Assembly: GCA_041179125.1 (NCBI GenBank)
Contig: JBEGTZ010000336.1
Location: 1 to 16,325, forward strand
Reading direction: 5' to 3'
From: CAMCXE01 sp041179125
GTDB lineage: Bacteria > Pseudomonadota > Gammaproteobacteria > Pseudomonadales > Cellvibrionaceae
DNA length: 16,325 bases
Under the pieces are notes generated by a model. It ran no database searches. It had not been told where the DNA came from and was given only the letters and a program-made list of their open reading frames with translations. Positions 1 through 7,495 of the stretch are shown here, one piece after another. Position 1 is the first letter of the stretch. Each line of letters opens with the position of its first letter. A program made the translations under genes and the position numbers.

Positions 1-558
1 ATGTTGCTGCAATTTTTAAATGACCCGGAGCTGGGGGATTACGTGGCATCTAACAGCATAACCGCCGTGGCGCCGAGTAAAACATTTAATATCCCCGGCA
101 TGGGGTTATCCGCCTTAATTACACCCAATCCCCAGTTGCGTAAAAAAATGACCCAAGCGTTTGATTTGTTACACGCCGGTAATTTTAATCCCATCAGCAT
201 GACCGCTTTTGCGGCGGCCTACCGGGATAACGACCTATGGCTTAATGCATTGATGCGTTATTTGGAAAACAACCAACAGTGCGTGTCTGACACAATAAAA
301 AATAGACACTGGCCTATTGAGTTTAATCCTGTGGAGGCCACGTACTTACTTTGGTTGGATTGCAAGAAATTAGGATTTAACGACACTCAATTGCGCGATT
401 TTTTTATCCATCAAGCTGGGCTTGGTTTGAATCCAGGGATTAGTTTTGGCGCGGAGGGGAGTGGGTTTATGCGTTTAAATATCGGCTTGCCAAAATCCCA
501 GTTGCAGCGGGCGTTGGAGCAATTGGATAAAGCATTGGTGAATGCTGGGTTTTTGTAG
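1..558 (+). CDS. patB: PatB/MalY-type pyridoxal-phosphate C-S lyase, 3' part (cut by window start)
   Basis: C-terminal half of a fold-type I aminotransferase-like enzyme of the PatB/MalY (cystathionine beta-lyase) group, which uses PLP to cleave C-S bonds of cysteine conjugates or cystathionine in the cytoplasm. Visible here: the PLP-lysine motif APSKTFNIPG with Lys at residue 27 of the visible part, which is typical of PatB/MalY rather than of general aminotransferases, and the C-terminal GFMRLNIGLP with Arg158, the conserved substrate-carboxylate arginine of the fold. Family members are about 390 residues, so roughly the first half lies outside the window and the ATG at base 1 is probably internal. 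No terminator is obvious before the next gene. The family is clear; the exact substrate cannot be read from this fragment, so the symbol is tentative. Confidence 0.85.
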   Translation: MLLQFLNDPELGDYVASNSITAVAPSKTFNIPGMGLSALITPNPQLRKKMTQAFDLLHAGNFNPISMTAFAAAYRDNDLWLNALMRYLENNQQCVSDTIKNRHWPIEFNPVEATYLLWLDCKKLGFNDTQLRDFFIHQAGLGLNPGISFGAEGSGFMRLNIGLPKSQLQRALEQLDKALVNAGFL

Positions 559-747
559 GGCTATTTTCGCTGCCTCATAAAAAGGTGCGGAAACATAAAA
601 CCGGCTGTAAAGACGTGAATATCGCACATTTAACCAGTGGCTTAATAACTGAAAAATAATCTTCAATATGTAAAAGTTCTCTTGCGCCATTCTAAGGATG
701 TGCGGTTGTAAAACTCATCGCTGAACTTTCAAAAAGAGGACGAACAC

Positions 748-1260
748 ATGAAACACTTATTTATTTTATTATTATCCGCCACGATATTACAGGCTAACGC
801 AGAGCCAGCAGCTCCAGTTTGGGCGGCGGATGCCACCGCAGGCGCCGCTATGGGGTATTGCCTGGCGAAACACCCCTACCAAACAATACACACCGGCACC
901 TTCACGCCAGACGGCTACGAAATAGTTGCGCCCCCAGGTATTGTCGGCGCGGTTCGGCGTAATTTTGTTTATAACCGCACCACATTAGAGGTTGATAAGG
1001 GCGCGGGGAATTCCTGTAAACGCGCTTGCGCGCAATTCGGCAAATTCTACGGCCCCACCTACACTGGCAGCCCTTTGCGACAACAAATTGCCGATGGAGG
1101 AATAATTAATAGCGGCATTGGCGATATGGCATCACTGGCTATACCGGACCAGGATTTTTATTCGGGTGAAAAAGTCATTGCAGGTATTTGGTCGCGGGGG
1201 AATACTTGGCATGAAAGCGATGTGGCTCAATCCGATTACTGTTGTTGCCAAGCTAAATAG
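748..1260 (+). CDS. Unknown secreted cysteine-rich protein
   Basis: A 170-residue protein I do not recognise. It starts with a clear Sec signal peptide (Lys at position 2, hydrophobic core FILLLSATIL, probable cleavage after the ANA near residue 18), so it should be periplasmic or extracellular. The mature part contains several cysteines: one in MGYCLAK, a pair in NSCKRACAQFG and a run of three near the C-terminus (DYCCCQ). This suggests disulfides or metal binding. The ATG has a good ribosome site (GAGGA at 736-740, 7 bases upstream). It is a single gene between patB and a strong bidirectional terminator shared with the converging glycine-zipper gene. Function unknown. Confidence 0.75.
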   Translation: MKHLFILLLSATILQANAEPAAPVWAADATAGAAMGYCLAKHPYQTIHTGTFTPDGYEIVAPPGIVGAVRRNFVYNRTTLEVDKGAGNSCKRACAQFGKFYGPTYTGSPLRQQIADGGIINSGIGDMASLAIPDQDFYSGEKVIAGIWSRGNTWHESDVAQSDYCCCQAK

Positions 1261-1263
1261 TCG

Positions 1264-1299
1264 CCTAAAAAAAACCCGGATCGCTCCGGGTTTTTTAGG
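1264..1299. terminator. Bidirectional rho-independent terminator
   Basis: A hairpin with GC core CCCGGA/TCCGGG and loop TCGC, flanked by an A-run on the left and a T-run on the right. It works on both strands and sits exactly between the converging genes ending at 1260 (+) and 1310 (-). Confidence 0.9.
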
Positions 1300-1309
1300 T
1301 TTAACCCAA

Positions 1310-2269
1310 TTACAAAGTACGATTCGGCATATCTTCAGCCGCCACCTGAACCTTGCCATCTTTCATCGGCAAACGGCTGCCCACGGTGGGCTGAGTTTGC
1401 AGGCGAATTACGCTGGCATTTTTTTCACCTTCAGGGCGGTACACCACGTCATAACCGCGAATTTCTTCACGCGGCACCAGCACGCGGCCAGATTCCTGTG
1501 CTTTAAAATCTACCATACCGTTCTCCACCGGCACTTTGCTGCCCACGGAAATATCGCGGTCCAATACAATCACATCCTCACGGCCTTTGTAGCTATACAC
1601 CACTTCAAATTGGCTGGGTTTGTTGGTTTTGATTTTATAGCGGCCAGTATCACGCTGATCCAGCACCAGCTCGCCATTCACGACAGGGATAGTGCGGCCA
1701 GGTTTGTGATCCATCTGCACCACATCTTCGGCGCCATCAAAACTGTAGGTGACTTCATAACCGATGACCTGATCTTGCCCACGTTGGGTTGAGCAGCGGC
1801 GTTCCGTGGTTTGGTAGGTGCTGTTGCGCTGCATATTGCCTTGAATTTTATTGCCCGCCACGCCGCCAGCAATAGCGCCCACCGCCGTGGCCGCATCTTT
1901 ACCGCGGCCACCACCTACTTGGTGGCCCAGCAAACCGCCCACAATGGCGCCGGTGGTGGTGCCTAGTATTTTGTGGTCATCCTGCACCGGGCGGCGGTGT
2001 GTTACCACTTGGTCGCGGCATACTTCCTGAGAAGAGCCACGCTCCTTCACGGGCTTAACATTTAATACTTCAGCAAATTCAGGTTCATTAGGGTCGCGTT
2101 TCGGGGTTACGCTAACCACTTGAGCATACTCCGGTTCAATGGTGATTTTGATGGGAGTGACTTCTAGTACTTCGGCAAAATCAGGAGTTCTCTCACGCAA
2201 AGCCAGAGCCGTACCGGCGGTGGCGATGATGACACCCAAACCTACACCCAGTAAAAGTTGTTTGTTCAT
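1310..2269 (-). CDS. Glycine-zipper 2TM envelope protein with N-terminal and C-terminal internal repeats
   Basis: A 319-residue membrane-anchored envelope protein of the glycine-zipper 2TM group (relatives of SlyB and the rickettsial 17-kDa antigen). Order of parts: hydrophobic segment at residues 5-24 acting as anchor or signal; three short repeats of the form (F/Y)A(E/Q)V(L/V)xVxPxK at about 31-41, 49-59 and 65-75; a Cys at 84; the glycine zipper at about 102-142 with two Gly/Ala-rich helices around GGLLGHQVGGGRGKDAAT; a Cys at 159; then three related beta-rich modules at about 168-204, 219-256 and 270-308, each with a (Y/F)(E/D)V(T/V)Y start and a later (V/G)NG or KDG turn. Relatives I know have about one such module. 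GAGGA lies upstream of the ATG. Likely role: envelope integrity or stress, inferred only from the family. Confidence 0.8.
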   Translation of the reverse strand: MNKQLLLGVGLGVIIATAGTALALRERTPDFAEVLEVTPIKITIEPEYAQVVSVTPKRDPNEPEFAEVLNVKPVKERGSSQEVCRDQVVTHRRPVQDDHKILGTTTGAIVGGLLGHQVGGGRGKDAATAVGAIAGGVAGNKIQGNMQRNSTYQTTERRCSTQRGQDQVIGYEVTYSFDGAEDVVQMDHKPGRTIPVVNGELVLDQRDTGRYKIKTNKPSQFEVVYSYKGREDVIVLDRDISVGSKVPVENGMVDFKAQESGRVLVPREEIRGYDVVYRPEGEKNASVIRLQTQPTVGSRLPMKDGKVQVAAEDMPNRTL

Positions 2270-2552
2270 ATATTGTTCCTCAAGGAAGGTTAACTGCCCC
2301 TCAGTTGTAACATATTTGGCGTGGGCAGCAAGGCTCGCTTTGTGTATTTGTTACCTGATTCTCGGCCCAAGGCCAATTATGGGTAACAGATAGCGTAACT
2401 TTTGGTAACTGATCGCGGTAACGTGCCGTGTTGACGGTTTTTTAAATGGGCATTTACTGTATATCAGTGCGCGCGCATAAAAAGGCATTGCTGCTATATG
2501 GCATAAGGGTTGCTCGGGCAAAAAATCATTTTTGCACCCTAATGAACCGGTT
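2270..2552. promoter_or_regulatory. Divergent intergenic region with clustered GTAAC motifs
   Basis: A 283-base spacer between the divergent glycine-zipper gene and NIT-like gene. GTAAC occurs at 2307, 2383, 2395, 2405 and 2418, and its complement GTTAC at 2350. The four right-hand copies are spaced 10-13 bases apart, close to one helical turn. This resembles a multi-site operator, but no regulator is identified and I see no convincing sigma-70 boxes. Confidence 0.35.
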
Positions 2553-3500
2553 ATGCCTATGAACGCCCCAGTTACGGATCTTCCTGTGCAAACACACAAC
2601 GTAGATGCCTTTTGTAGTGCTTATCGCCAGCGGCAGGATGCACTGTCATTGCTCAAACAGCTCAACCAACTGGCCAAAGCCGTGCAGCGCCATCGCGGTA
2701 TGAGCATGGCGTTGTTGGCGGGCAACACCGTATTCCAGGGTGATTTTACCGTGTTGCAAAAACAATTCGAACGCCGCCTGGCCGCGCTTGAAGCCTTTGC
2801 AGAATTAACCGGCGGGCTGTTAAGTGCGCGCGAAAAAGAAAACCTACACAACGCCTGGGCCACGATTCGAGTAGACTGGCAGCGTGATGAGGTGATTGAT
2901 AACTTCGAATTGCACTCGCATTTCATCGAGCAATTACAGGGCATGATGGCATCCATCGGCAAGGCGGTGGAACGGCCCGTATCCATGTTGGTAGCAGAAG
3001 CCGAAAACGCACCCGTCCCCACAGAAGACGCCAAAGCCTACCCGCGTTTATTCAAGCAAATTGAATTGGTGCAATTTATTACCGCACAAATACCCGCCAT
3101 GATCGAACAAATCGCCCGCATTCGCGGCCTTGCCACCTATGCAGCGGCCAAAGGGGTGTGCGATTACCACCACGACCGCAAACTGCGCTACGTCATCGCC
3201 TGCGCCCGAACCCAACATGAAAAATCCCGCCACCAGGCCGAGCGTTTAGAAACCATACTTACAGGCGGCATTCCATCATTACCCTTAATAAAAACCTACG
3301 AATTAAAATTGATGTTTTTAATGTCCACGGTGGAAAAAGACATCCTCTCCGGCGGCAGCATCGCCACCAGCAGCCACCAGGTGTTTAAATTGGCCAGTGA
3401 AATAATTGACGTGTATGTAAAGGTGGTGGAAGACGGCTTAAATTTATTAAGCCGTTGGCAGGAAGAGGATTTAGAGGCTTGGTTGCAGATGGTGGTTTGA
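2553..3500 (+). CDS. Stand-alone NIT-like (nitrate/nitrite-sensing type) all-helical protein
   Basis: A cytoplasmic, all-helical protein of about 315 residues that resembles the NIT sensor domain (PF08376 type, as in NasR). Near the N-terminus, QLAKAVQRHRGMSMALLAGN followed by a phenylalanine and QKQFERRL matches the NIT pattern 'LQxERGLS...F...QR'. A second related segment (EQIARIRGLATYAAAKG) occurs in the C-terminal half, in line with the two four-helix bundles of NIT. No membrane segment, ANTAR, kinase or GGDEF output domain follows, so any signalling must go through a partner. The start is uncertain: a TTG at 2532 and ATGs at 2553 and 2559 are in frame, none with a clear Shine-Dalgarno; I chose the first ATG. 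A strong terminator follows at 3597-3624. The ligand is not predictable from sequence. Confidence 0.7.
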   Translation: MPMNAPVTDLPVQTHNVDAFCSAYRQRQDALSLLKQLNQLAKAVQRHRGMSMALLAGNTVFQGDFTVLQKQFERRLAALEAFAELTGGLLSAREKENLHNAWATIRVDWQRDEVIDNFELHSHFIEQLQGMMASIGKAVERPVSMLVAEAENAPVPTEDAKAYPRLFKQIELVQFITAQIPAMIEQIARIRGLATYAAAKGVCDYHHDRKLRYVIACARTQHEKSRHQAERLETILTGGIPSLPLIKTYELKLMFLMSTVEKDILSGGSIATSSHQVFKLASEIIDVYVKVVEDGLNLLSRWQEEDLEAWLQMVV

Positions 3501-3596
3501 TGTGTGGGCAGCCTGTGATGCATTTTCTCAGGGAAATTGGAGTGCCGTGCGGTATCTTTCCTCTGATATTCGGTTAAGCTGGTCAGCGGTAGTGAA

Positions 3597-3624
3597 TAAA
3601 AGCCCAATTCTGGGCTTTATTTTT
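3597..3624 (+). terminator. Rho-independent terminator after NIT-like gene
   Basis: Perfect 8-bp stem AAAGCCCA/TGGGCTTT with a 4-base loop, followed by ATTTTT. It ends transcription about 100 bases after the stop at 3500. Confidence 0.88.
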
Positions 3625-3953
3625 GCCGCAGCGATAGGGATCCGCTAGAATTCCCAGCCTGCATAGCGCTTGGTCACCGCCGAGCCTCCACGTTTAAGAG
3701 TTATCGATGTTTGACCACCCAGGGATTCTATTATCTGCTCTTCATCTGTTTTATCTCGTGTTAGCGCCAACGGCGGAGTACTCATGGGCCCCGGGCGTCA
3801 GCGAAATTTCCGTCCCTGCCGCTAGCATTTTGTAAGCCTTTCCCGTAAGTGCGCCGCAGGCTGCGCAAGTAAATTTAACTTATGCTGGTTCCCCCACGTT
3901 TTTGTCTGCACTATTGACGTATTTAAATTGTTTTAATAAGGAAAATATTCCGC
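3625..3953. other. Long leader/intergenic region, nothing recognised
   Basis: About 330 bases without a credible gene before the GT-C-like gene. I see no tRNA, no riboswitch core I can name and no convincing promoter. The stretch is less AT-rich than a typical promoter region and contains short palindromic pieces (GGGCCC at about 3786, GCCGCAGGCTGCGC near 3852). It may be a structured leader or decayed sequence. Confidence 0.4.
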
Positions 3954-5615
3954 ATGAATATGTATACCCTCTCCAGCACACATGATCGGCTGAGTTTTTT
4001 TAAAACAGACCGGTTCAATAATTATTGTTATTTGGCTGTTTTTGCCCTGCTTAGCATTCTGTTAATACTCCCTCTTTGGACCATTACTTATTTACCGCTG
4101 GGCGATTTGCCTGACCATGCAGGTCAGCTTCATGCCATATTAAATTATTCTGAATATCAGCGTGATTATCGAATCAATTGGTTTACACCCTATCTTGTCG
4201 GCTACAGCATCAGCTTGTTCTTCGGCTTATTTTTCTCCGCCACCACGGCGCTTAAAATAACGTACACCCTTTCAGTGCTGGCAATTCCTGTTGCAACTGC
4301 AAGTCTTGCGCGCGCTCTGGGGCTTAATAAATTTTGGATAATCCCCTGCTTTGCTACTGCTTATAGTTTTGCATTCTTCTGGGGGTTTTTTAGTTTTGTT
4401 GTGGCAACGCCCATGACAATCGCGTTTTTTACTTTTTGTGTCATTTATAGCCAGAGGCCACGCGACGCAAAAATGTTTGCATTGGCGGCACTGTTTTCTA
4501 CGCTGCTGTTTTTTGCCCATGCTATGGCCTGGGCTTTTGCAATGGTAATTGCCGCATCAATTATTTTTATTAATAACAATATTAAAAATACCAAACAAAA
4601 ATTGTTGCCCTTTGTTGTGTTGCTGCCTCTGGTGTTTTATTGGGTTTCGGTCAATGGCGCGGCCCAGGCCGTTCAAACTAGCTCGGTTGAATTTGGTAAT
4701 TATCTTGGTCATGTTTTTACTAGGCTCAGCAGTGAGCTGAGCTATATTACCGGCCAATTTAACGAGCGGACGACTAAAGGTGAACACGGACAGCGTGCAG
4801 CGGAGATGTTGGGTTTCTCCATTGGGAGGGCGCCCTACAGCGATTTTGTTGCGATAACACTGCTGTTGTTGGCTTGGCCCTACATGGTGGGGGCTAAATT
4901 AACGCGCAATTGGAAGCGATGGCTGCCGTTTTTGGGTGTTGTTGGGTTGTATATGGTGGTGCCTTATTGGATATTTGATACGGCTTATGTAAACACCCGT
5001 TTTGCTGCGTTTTTATTGCCTTTGAGTTTGTTTTTATTCGAGGTGAACACATCTAAAAGTATTTTTCAGCGCTATGGGCTAATTAAAGGCAGTTTTAGGT
5101 GCATTCTTGGGGTGGCTGTTACCGCGCTGGTGTTGGTCGGCAATTACGCTATATTTGCTAGTTTCAAAAAAAATGACCAGGATTTTAAAGCTATTTTGGA
5201 AAAAATGGAGCCGAAAAAAACTGTCCTAGCATTAATGATAAACCAAGAATCCAAACTGACCTTTTCACCACCATACATGCATTACGGCAGTTATTATCAG
5301 GCAGAAAAAGGCGGAGTGGTGGCGCCTAATTTTTCCCACGACCCTAGCGCGCATAACGTACCGCTGCGCTTTAGAGGAACTCCCTGGGTGGTGCCTGACA
5401 CTTGGCTGCCCGATAACTTCGATTGGGTTAAACATGAAGGCGCGCGCTACGATTACTTTTTGGTTCGATCAGATAAATTGAAAGATTATCTGTTTGTTGG
5501 GGGGGGAGGCAGGGTTGTGCTTGAGGCGCGCCAGGGGAGTTGGCTGCTTTATAAAAACAATAAAATAGTAGAGCCAATCGCTCCGGTTGATGCCACTTTG
5601 CAACCAATTCCTTAG
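3954..5615 (+). CDS. Polytopic GT-C-like membrane glycosyltransferase
   Basis: A 553-residue inner-membrane protein with about ten hydrophobic segments over residues 25-410, then a soluble C-terminal domain of about 130 residues. The first long loop after the first membrane helix carries GDLPDHAGQLH (Asp51, Asp54, His55), the acidic/His loop position that GT-C enzymes use to bind polyprenyl-phosphate sugars and catalyse transfer on the periplasmic side. I infer a GT-C transferase acting on a lipid-linked sugar; the acceptor is unknown. AAGGA at 3940-3944 supports the ATG. It is transcribed towards the minus-strand SDR/GMC/SMR operon, with an inverted-repeat element between them. An uninterrupted run of eight G (5499-5506) lies in the 3' part of the gene and is in frame here. 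Confidence 0.65.
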   Translation: MNMYTLSSTHDRLSFFKTDRFNNYCYLAVFALLSILLILPLWTITYLPLGDLPDHAGQLHAILNYSEYQRDYRINWFTPYLVGYSISLFFGLFFSATTALKITYTLSVLAIPVATASLARALGLNKFWIIPCFATAYSFAFFWGFFSFVVATPMTIAFFTFCVIYSQRPRDAKMFALAALFSTLLFFAHAMAWAFAMVIAASIIFINNNIKNTKQKLLPFVVLLPLVFYWVSVNGAAQAVQTSSVEFGNYLGHVFTRLSSELSYITGQFNERTTKGEHGQRAAEMLGFSIGRAPYSDFVAITLLLLAWPYMVGAKLTRNWKRWLPFLGVVGLYMVVPYWIFDTAYVNTRFAAFLLPLSLFLFEVNTSKSIFQRYGLIKGSFRCILGVAVTALVLVGNYAIFASFKKNDQDFKAILEKMEPKKTVLALMINQESKLTFSPPYMHYGSYYQAEKGGVVAPNFSHDPSAHNVPLRFRGTPWVVPDTWLPDNFDWVKHEGARYDYFLVRSDKLKDYLFVGGGGRVVLEARQGSWLLYKNNKIVEPIAPVDATLQPIP

Positions 5616-5673
5616 AGTATTGTTGATGTATTTGGGTAAAACTATTCCCCTGTTGTTCGCCACGCTTTTTTAC

Positions 5674-5708
5674 CTGGAAACCTCAGTGGATTCAGCTGAG
5701 ATTTCCAG
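5674..5708. repeat. Long inverted repeat (hairpin) downstream of GT-C-like gene
   Basis: Arms CTGGAAACCTCAG (5674-5686) and CTGAGATTTCCAG (5696-5708) pair over 13 positions with one mismatch and a 9-base loop. There is no T-run right after it, so it is not a textbook terminator, but it could stop or protect the transcript of the upstream gene. Confidence 0.6.
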
Positions 5709-5763
5709 ATTAAATTGGGTGACTCAGAGAGGATCAACATTTGAGTGAGGGAATTATTCTTAA

Positions 5764-5902
5764 GGGCACCTCCGCAAATTCAATTTTCGTGATGATAGCA
5801 AGCTTTTCCGCGCGGAATGAGGGAGTTTATGCGGTATAAATGACCGAATGAGTACGAAAATAACGCAGCGAGCGCGCGAAAAGTGAATTTGCGGAGGTGC
5901 CC
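5764..5902 (-). mobile_element. MITE-like ~140-bp inverted-repeat element, copy 1
   Basis: Non-coding element bounded by long terminal inverted repeats: GGGCACCTCCGCAAATTCA at the left end and its complement at the right end, extending to about 26 bases per arm with one mismatch. The ends are flanked by TTAA on both sides (5760-5763 and 5903-5906), possibly a duplicated target. The same sequence, about 94% identical by eye, recurs in the opposite orientation at 16191-16325, which shows it is a dispersed repeat. Strand is given relative to copy 2. The internal region can form a smaller hairpin around CGGTCATTTATACCG. No reading frame is encoded, so any movement would depend on a transposase elsewhere. 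Confidence 0.8.
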
Positions 5903-6044
5903 TTAAAAAACCGCTCTAAATCTCTGCTGCGGTCTTTTAAAAGAATGATTTTGTATTTCTGGTTGGCGGTGTATCCGTGGCCTATTTTGATATGCAGCCC
6001 TTTGAAAATGGGCTTATTGATTAAGATTGTTATCGCAGGGCTAC

Positions 6045-6097
6045 AGGGTGTTGTGGAAATCCACTTTTCGCGCGCTCACTTCGTTATAAATACTCAA
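6045..6097 (+). mobile_element. Decayed half copy of the MITE-like element
   Basis: The stretch GGAAATCCACTTTTCGCGCG (6055-6074), continuing CTCACTTCGTTATA and then TACTCAA, matches the left half of the element (GGAAATTCACTTTTCGCGCG, CTCGCTGCGTTAT, TACTCA) with a few substitutions and a short deletion. The outermost arm is badly eroded and the right half is missing. It has the orientation of copy 2 and lies about 140 bases from copy 1. The TGA stop of the SMR gene (6094-6096) lies inside its TACTCA. Confidence 0.65.
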
Positions 6098-6447
6098 ACA
6101 GAAACCAAAAAAATACCAACAATAATAACCAGTAAGCCCACATAATTGGTAATGGTTAAACTCTCGCGAAATACCACGGCCGCAACAATCGACAAAGTTG
6201 AAAACCCAATTGCGGCAAGGACAGGATAGGCTTTTGACACATCCAAATGTTTTAATGCCGATGCAAATAAAACAACATTAAGCCCATAAAAAAACAGGCC
6301 GCCAATAAAATAAGGCTGGAAAAGCATCCCCAAAAAATCGCCGCCGCCAGACTCTATAGAGGCTTTTTTTAAACAGAGATTACCCACGGTTGAAAATAAA
6401 CCGGCTATGACAATAAAAACCCACGCGCTACTTATGCCCATAATCAT
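6094..6447 (-). CDS. Small four-helix SMR/ArnE-like membrane protein, possible lipid-linked sugar flippase
   Basis: A 117-residue inner-membrane protein with four predicted helices (about residues 6-24, 43-62, 70-91 and 96-117), related to the SMR/EamA superfamily. The segment KAYPVLAAIGFSTLSIVAAVVF followed by RES corresponds to helices 3 and 4 of SMR proteins. The catalytic membrane glutamate of EmrE-type drug exporters in helix 1 is absent (the equivalent stretch is IAGLFSTVGN), so drug efflux is unlikely. Proteins of this size and type, such as ArnE/ArnF, move polyprenyl-phosphate sugars across the membrane. As last gene of the minus-strand operon, 13 bases after the SDR gene, it is a good candidate for flipping the lipid-linked product. 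ATGs at 6447 and 6441 are both possible starts. The stop codon appears to come from a repeat remnant. Confidence 0.75.
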   Translation of the reverse strand: MIMGISSAWVFIVIAGLFSTVGNLCLKKASIESGGGDFLGMLFQPYFIGGLFFYGLNVVLFASALKHLDVSKAYPVLAAIGFSTLSIVAAVVFRESLTITNYVGLLVIIVGIFLVSV

Positions 6448-6460
6448 ATAGTGCCCCGCA

Positions 6461-7495
6461 TCATAATATTCTCTTCACCAGGCTCAATACGCCTTGTTTT
6501 ACGCCTCGGCGGTGATGGCTGCCGGTTGTTGCGCTCATCACGGCTTCACGGTGCTGTACATACCACTCATAGCTTTCAATAAACATTTCTTCATTGGAAA
6601 ACTTCGGCGCCCAACCTAATTCCCGTTTTGCTTTAGCAATATCAAAATACATGGAATTACCATACATCAGCGAGTGGTAGGCGCCTAAAGGGGAAAGCCC
6701 CAAAGCACTGGTGAGTTTCATGCCCATCACGGCGGGCATCATCGGCACGCTTGTCACCTTGGAGCCGGTATTAGCGTGGCGACAGAGCGCTTCTAATACT
6801 TGTCGCATGGTGCCAAAGTGTTCAGCGCCGCAATTGTAGGTGGAAAAGCCAGGTTTTTCCCCGGCTAGAATACAAGCCTCGGCCAAGTCATCCGCATGAA
6901 CAAATTGATATAAATTATCCCCTTTGCCAAATACCGGGACGTTATAGCCCTCGTGAATCCATTCAAAAAGAATTTGAAAAATACCTAATCTTCCGTGCCC
7001 CATAATAGTCCGGGGGCGAATAATGGAAACATCTAACCCCTTATCAACATAGGTTTTACACAATAATTCACCTTCGTATTTTGCTTGGCCGTAGGCTTCG
7101 CCGGGGCGAGGCTGGGTTTCTTCTGTCACCGGGTTTTGGTCGGGGATACCGAATATGGCTGAGGATGATGTGTGTACTACTTTATCAACGCCCGCTTCTA
7201 ATGCCGCGCGCAGTAAATTATCGGTGCCATTGTAATTAACGGTATGGAATGCGTCTTTGTCTTTGGCCAGCGGCACCTGGGCCACGTTGTGATGCACGAC
7301 ATTTACGCCCTGGCAGGCTGCAAGCACTGCTGCGTAGTCGCGAATATCACCTTGAATAAATTCGACTTCTTTTGGGCGGTCTTCGGCATCATTAAGATCG
7401 AATATTGCGCACTCATAATTTTTGTCGAGCAATTTACGCAGCAGTAACGAACCAAAATACCCTGCGCCACCAGTTATTAACGCTTTTTTTTCCAT
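6461..7495 (-). CDS. Extended SDR, NAD-dependent epimerase/dehydratase family (SDR-A)
   Basis: A 344-residue cytoplasmic extended short-chain dehydrogenase/reductase. The Rossmann NAD-binding motif TGGAGYFG is at residues 8-15, the acidic strand-2 end IFDLND follows at 31-36, serines at 110-112 (HTSSSAIFG) precede the catalytic pair Tyr135/Lys139 in YGQAK, and RPRTIMGHG is the usual RPxxxYG-like segment. Such enzymes oxidise, reduce or epimerise nucleotide- or lipid-linked sugars and 3-beta-hydroxysteroid-like substrates; the substrate is not fixed by sequence. The C-terminus ends in a basic tail. It is the fourth gene of the operon; the 47-base gap from the upstream SDR is almost entirely a four-copy 11-nt repeat running up to the ATG, with no clear Shine-Dalgarno. 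By context, a possible ketoreductase for the sugar oxidised by the GMC enzyme (inference). Confidence 0.85.
   Translation of the reverse strand: MEKKALITGGAGYFGSLLLRKLLDKNYECAIFDLNDAEDRPKEVEFIQGDIRDYAAVLAACQGVNVVHHNVAQVPLAKDKDAFHTVNYNGTDNLLRAALEAGVDKVVHTSSSAIFGIPDQNPVTEETQPRPGEAYGQAKYEGELLCKTYVDKGLDVSIIRPRTIMGHGRLGIFQILFEWIHEGYNVPVFGKGDNLYQFVHADDLAEACILAGEKPGFSTYNCGAEHFGTMRQVLEALCRHANTGSKVTSVPMMPAVMGMKLTSALGLSPLGAYHSLMYGNSMYFDIAKAKRELGWAPKFSNEEMFIESYEWYVQHREAVMSATTGSHHRRGVKQGVLSLVKRIL

Larger units (their letters stand above)
5616..6093. other. Gene-free region between converging genes, filled by repeats
   Basis: No believable gene in this stretch. It holds a 13-bp hairpin (5674-5708), a complete ~140-bp inverted-repeat element (5764-5902), about 140 bases of unrecognised sequence (5907-6044) and a decayed half copy of the element (about 6045-6097). 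A short reading frame at 5897-6145 runs through both element ends and is judged spurious. Confidence 0.7.

Noticed and set aside
1118..1792. 224-residue plus-strand frame across the terminator and glycine-zipper gene
   Set aside because: It crosses a strong terminator and lies antisense to a convincing gene; the protein reads as low-quality shadow sequence.
3625..3953. Riboswitch or small RNA in the long leader before the GT-C-like gene
   Set aside because: Looked for conserved cores (c-di-GMP, TPP, cobalamin, glycine types) and found none that match; left as unexplained.
5897..6145. 82-residue plus-strand reading frame
   Set aside because: It begins in the end of repeat copy 1, crosses the repeat remnant and runs antisense into the SMR gene; no ribosome site or recognisable protein.
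6094..6447. Multidrug exporter of the EmrE type
   Set aside because: The essential glutamate in the first helix is absent, and the operon context points to lipid-linked sugar transport.
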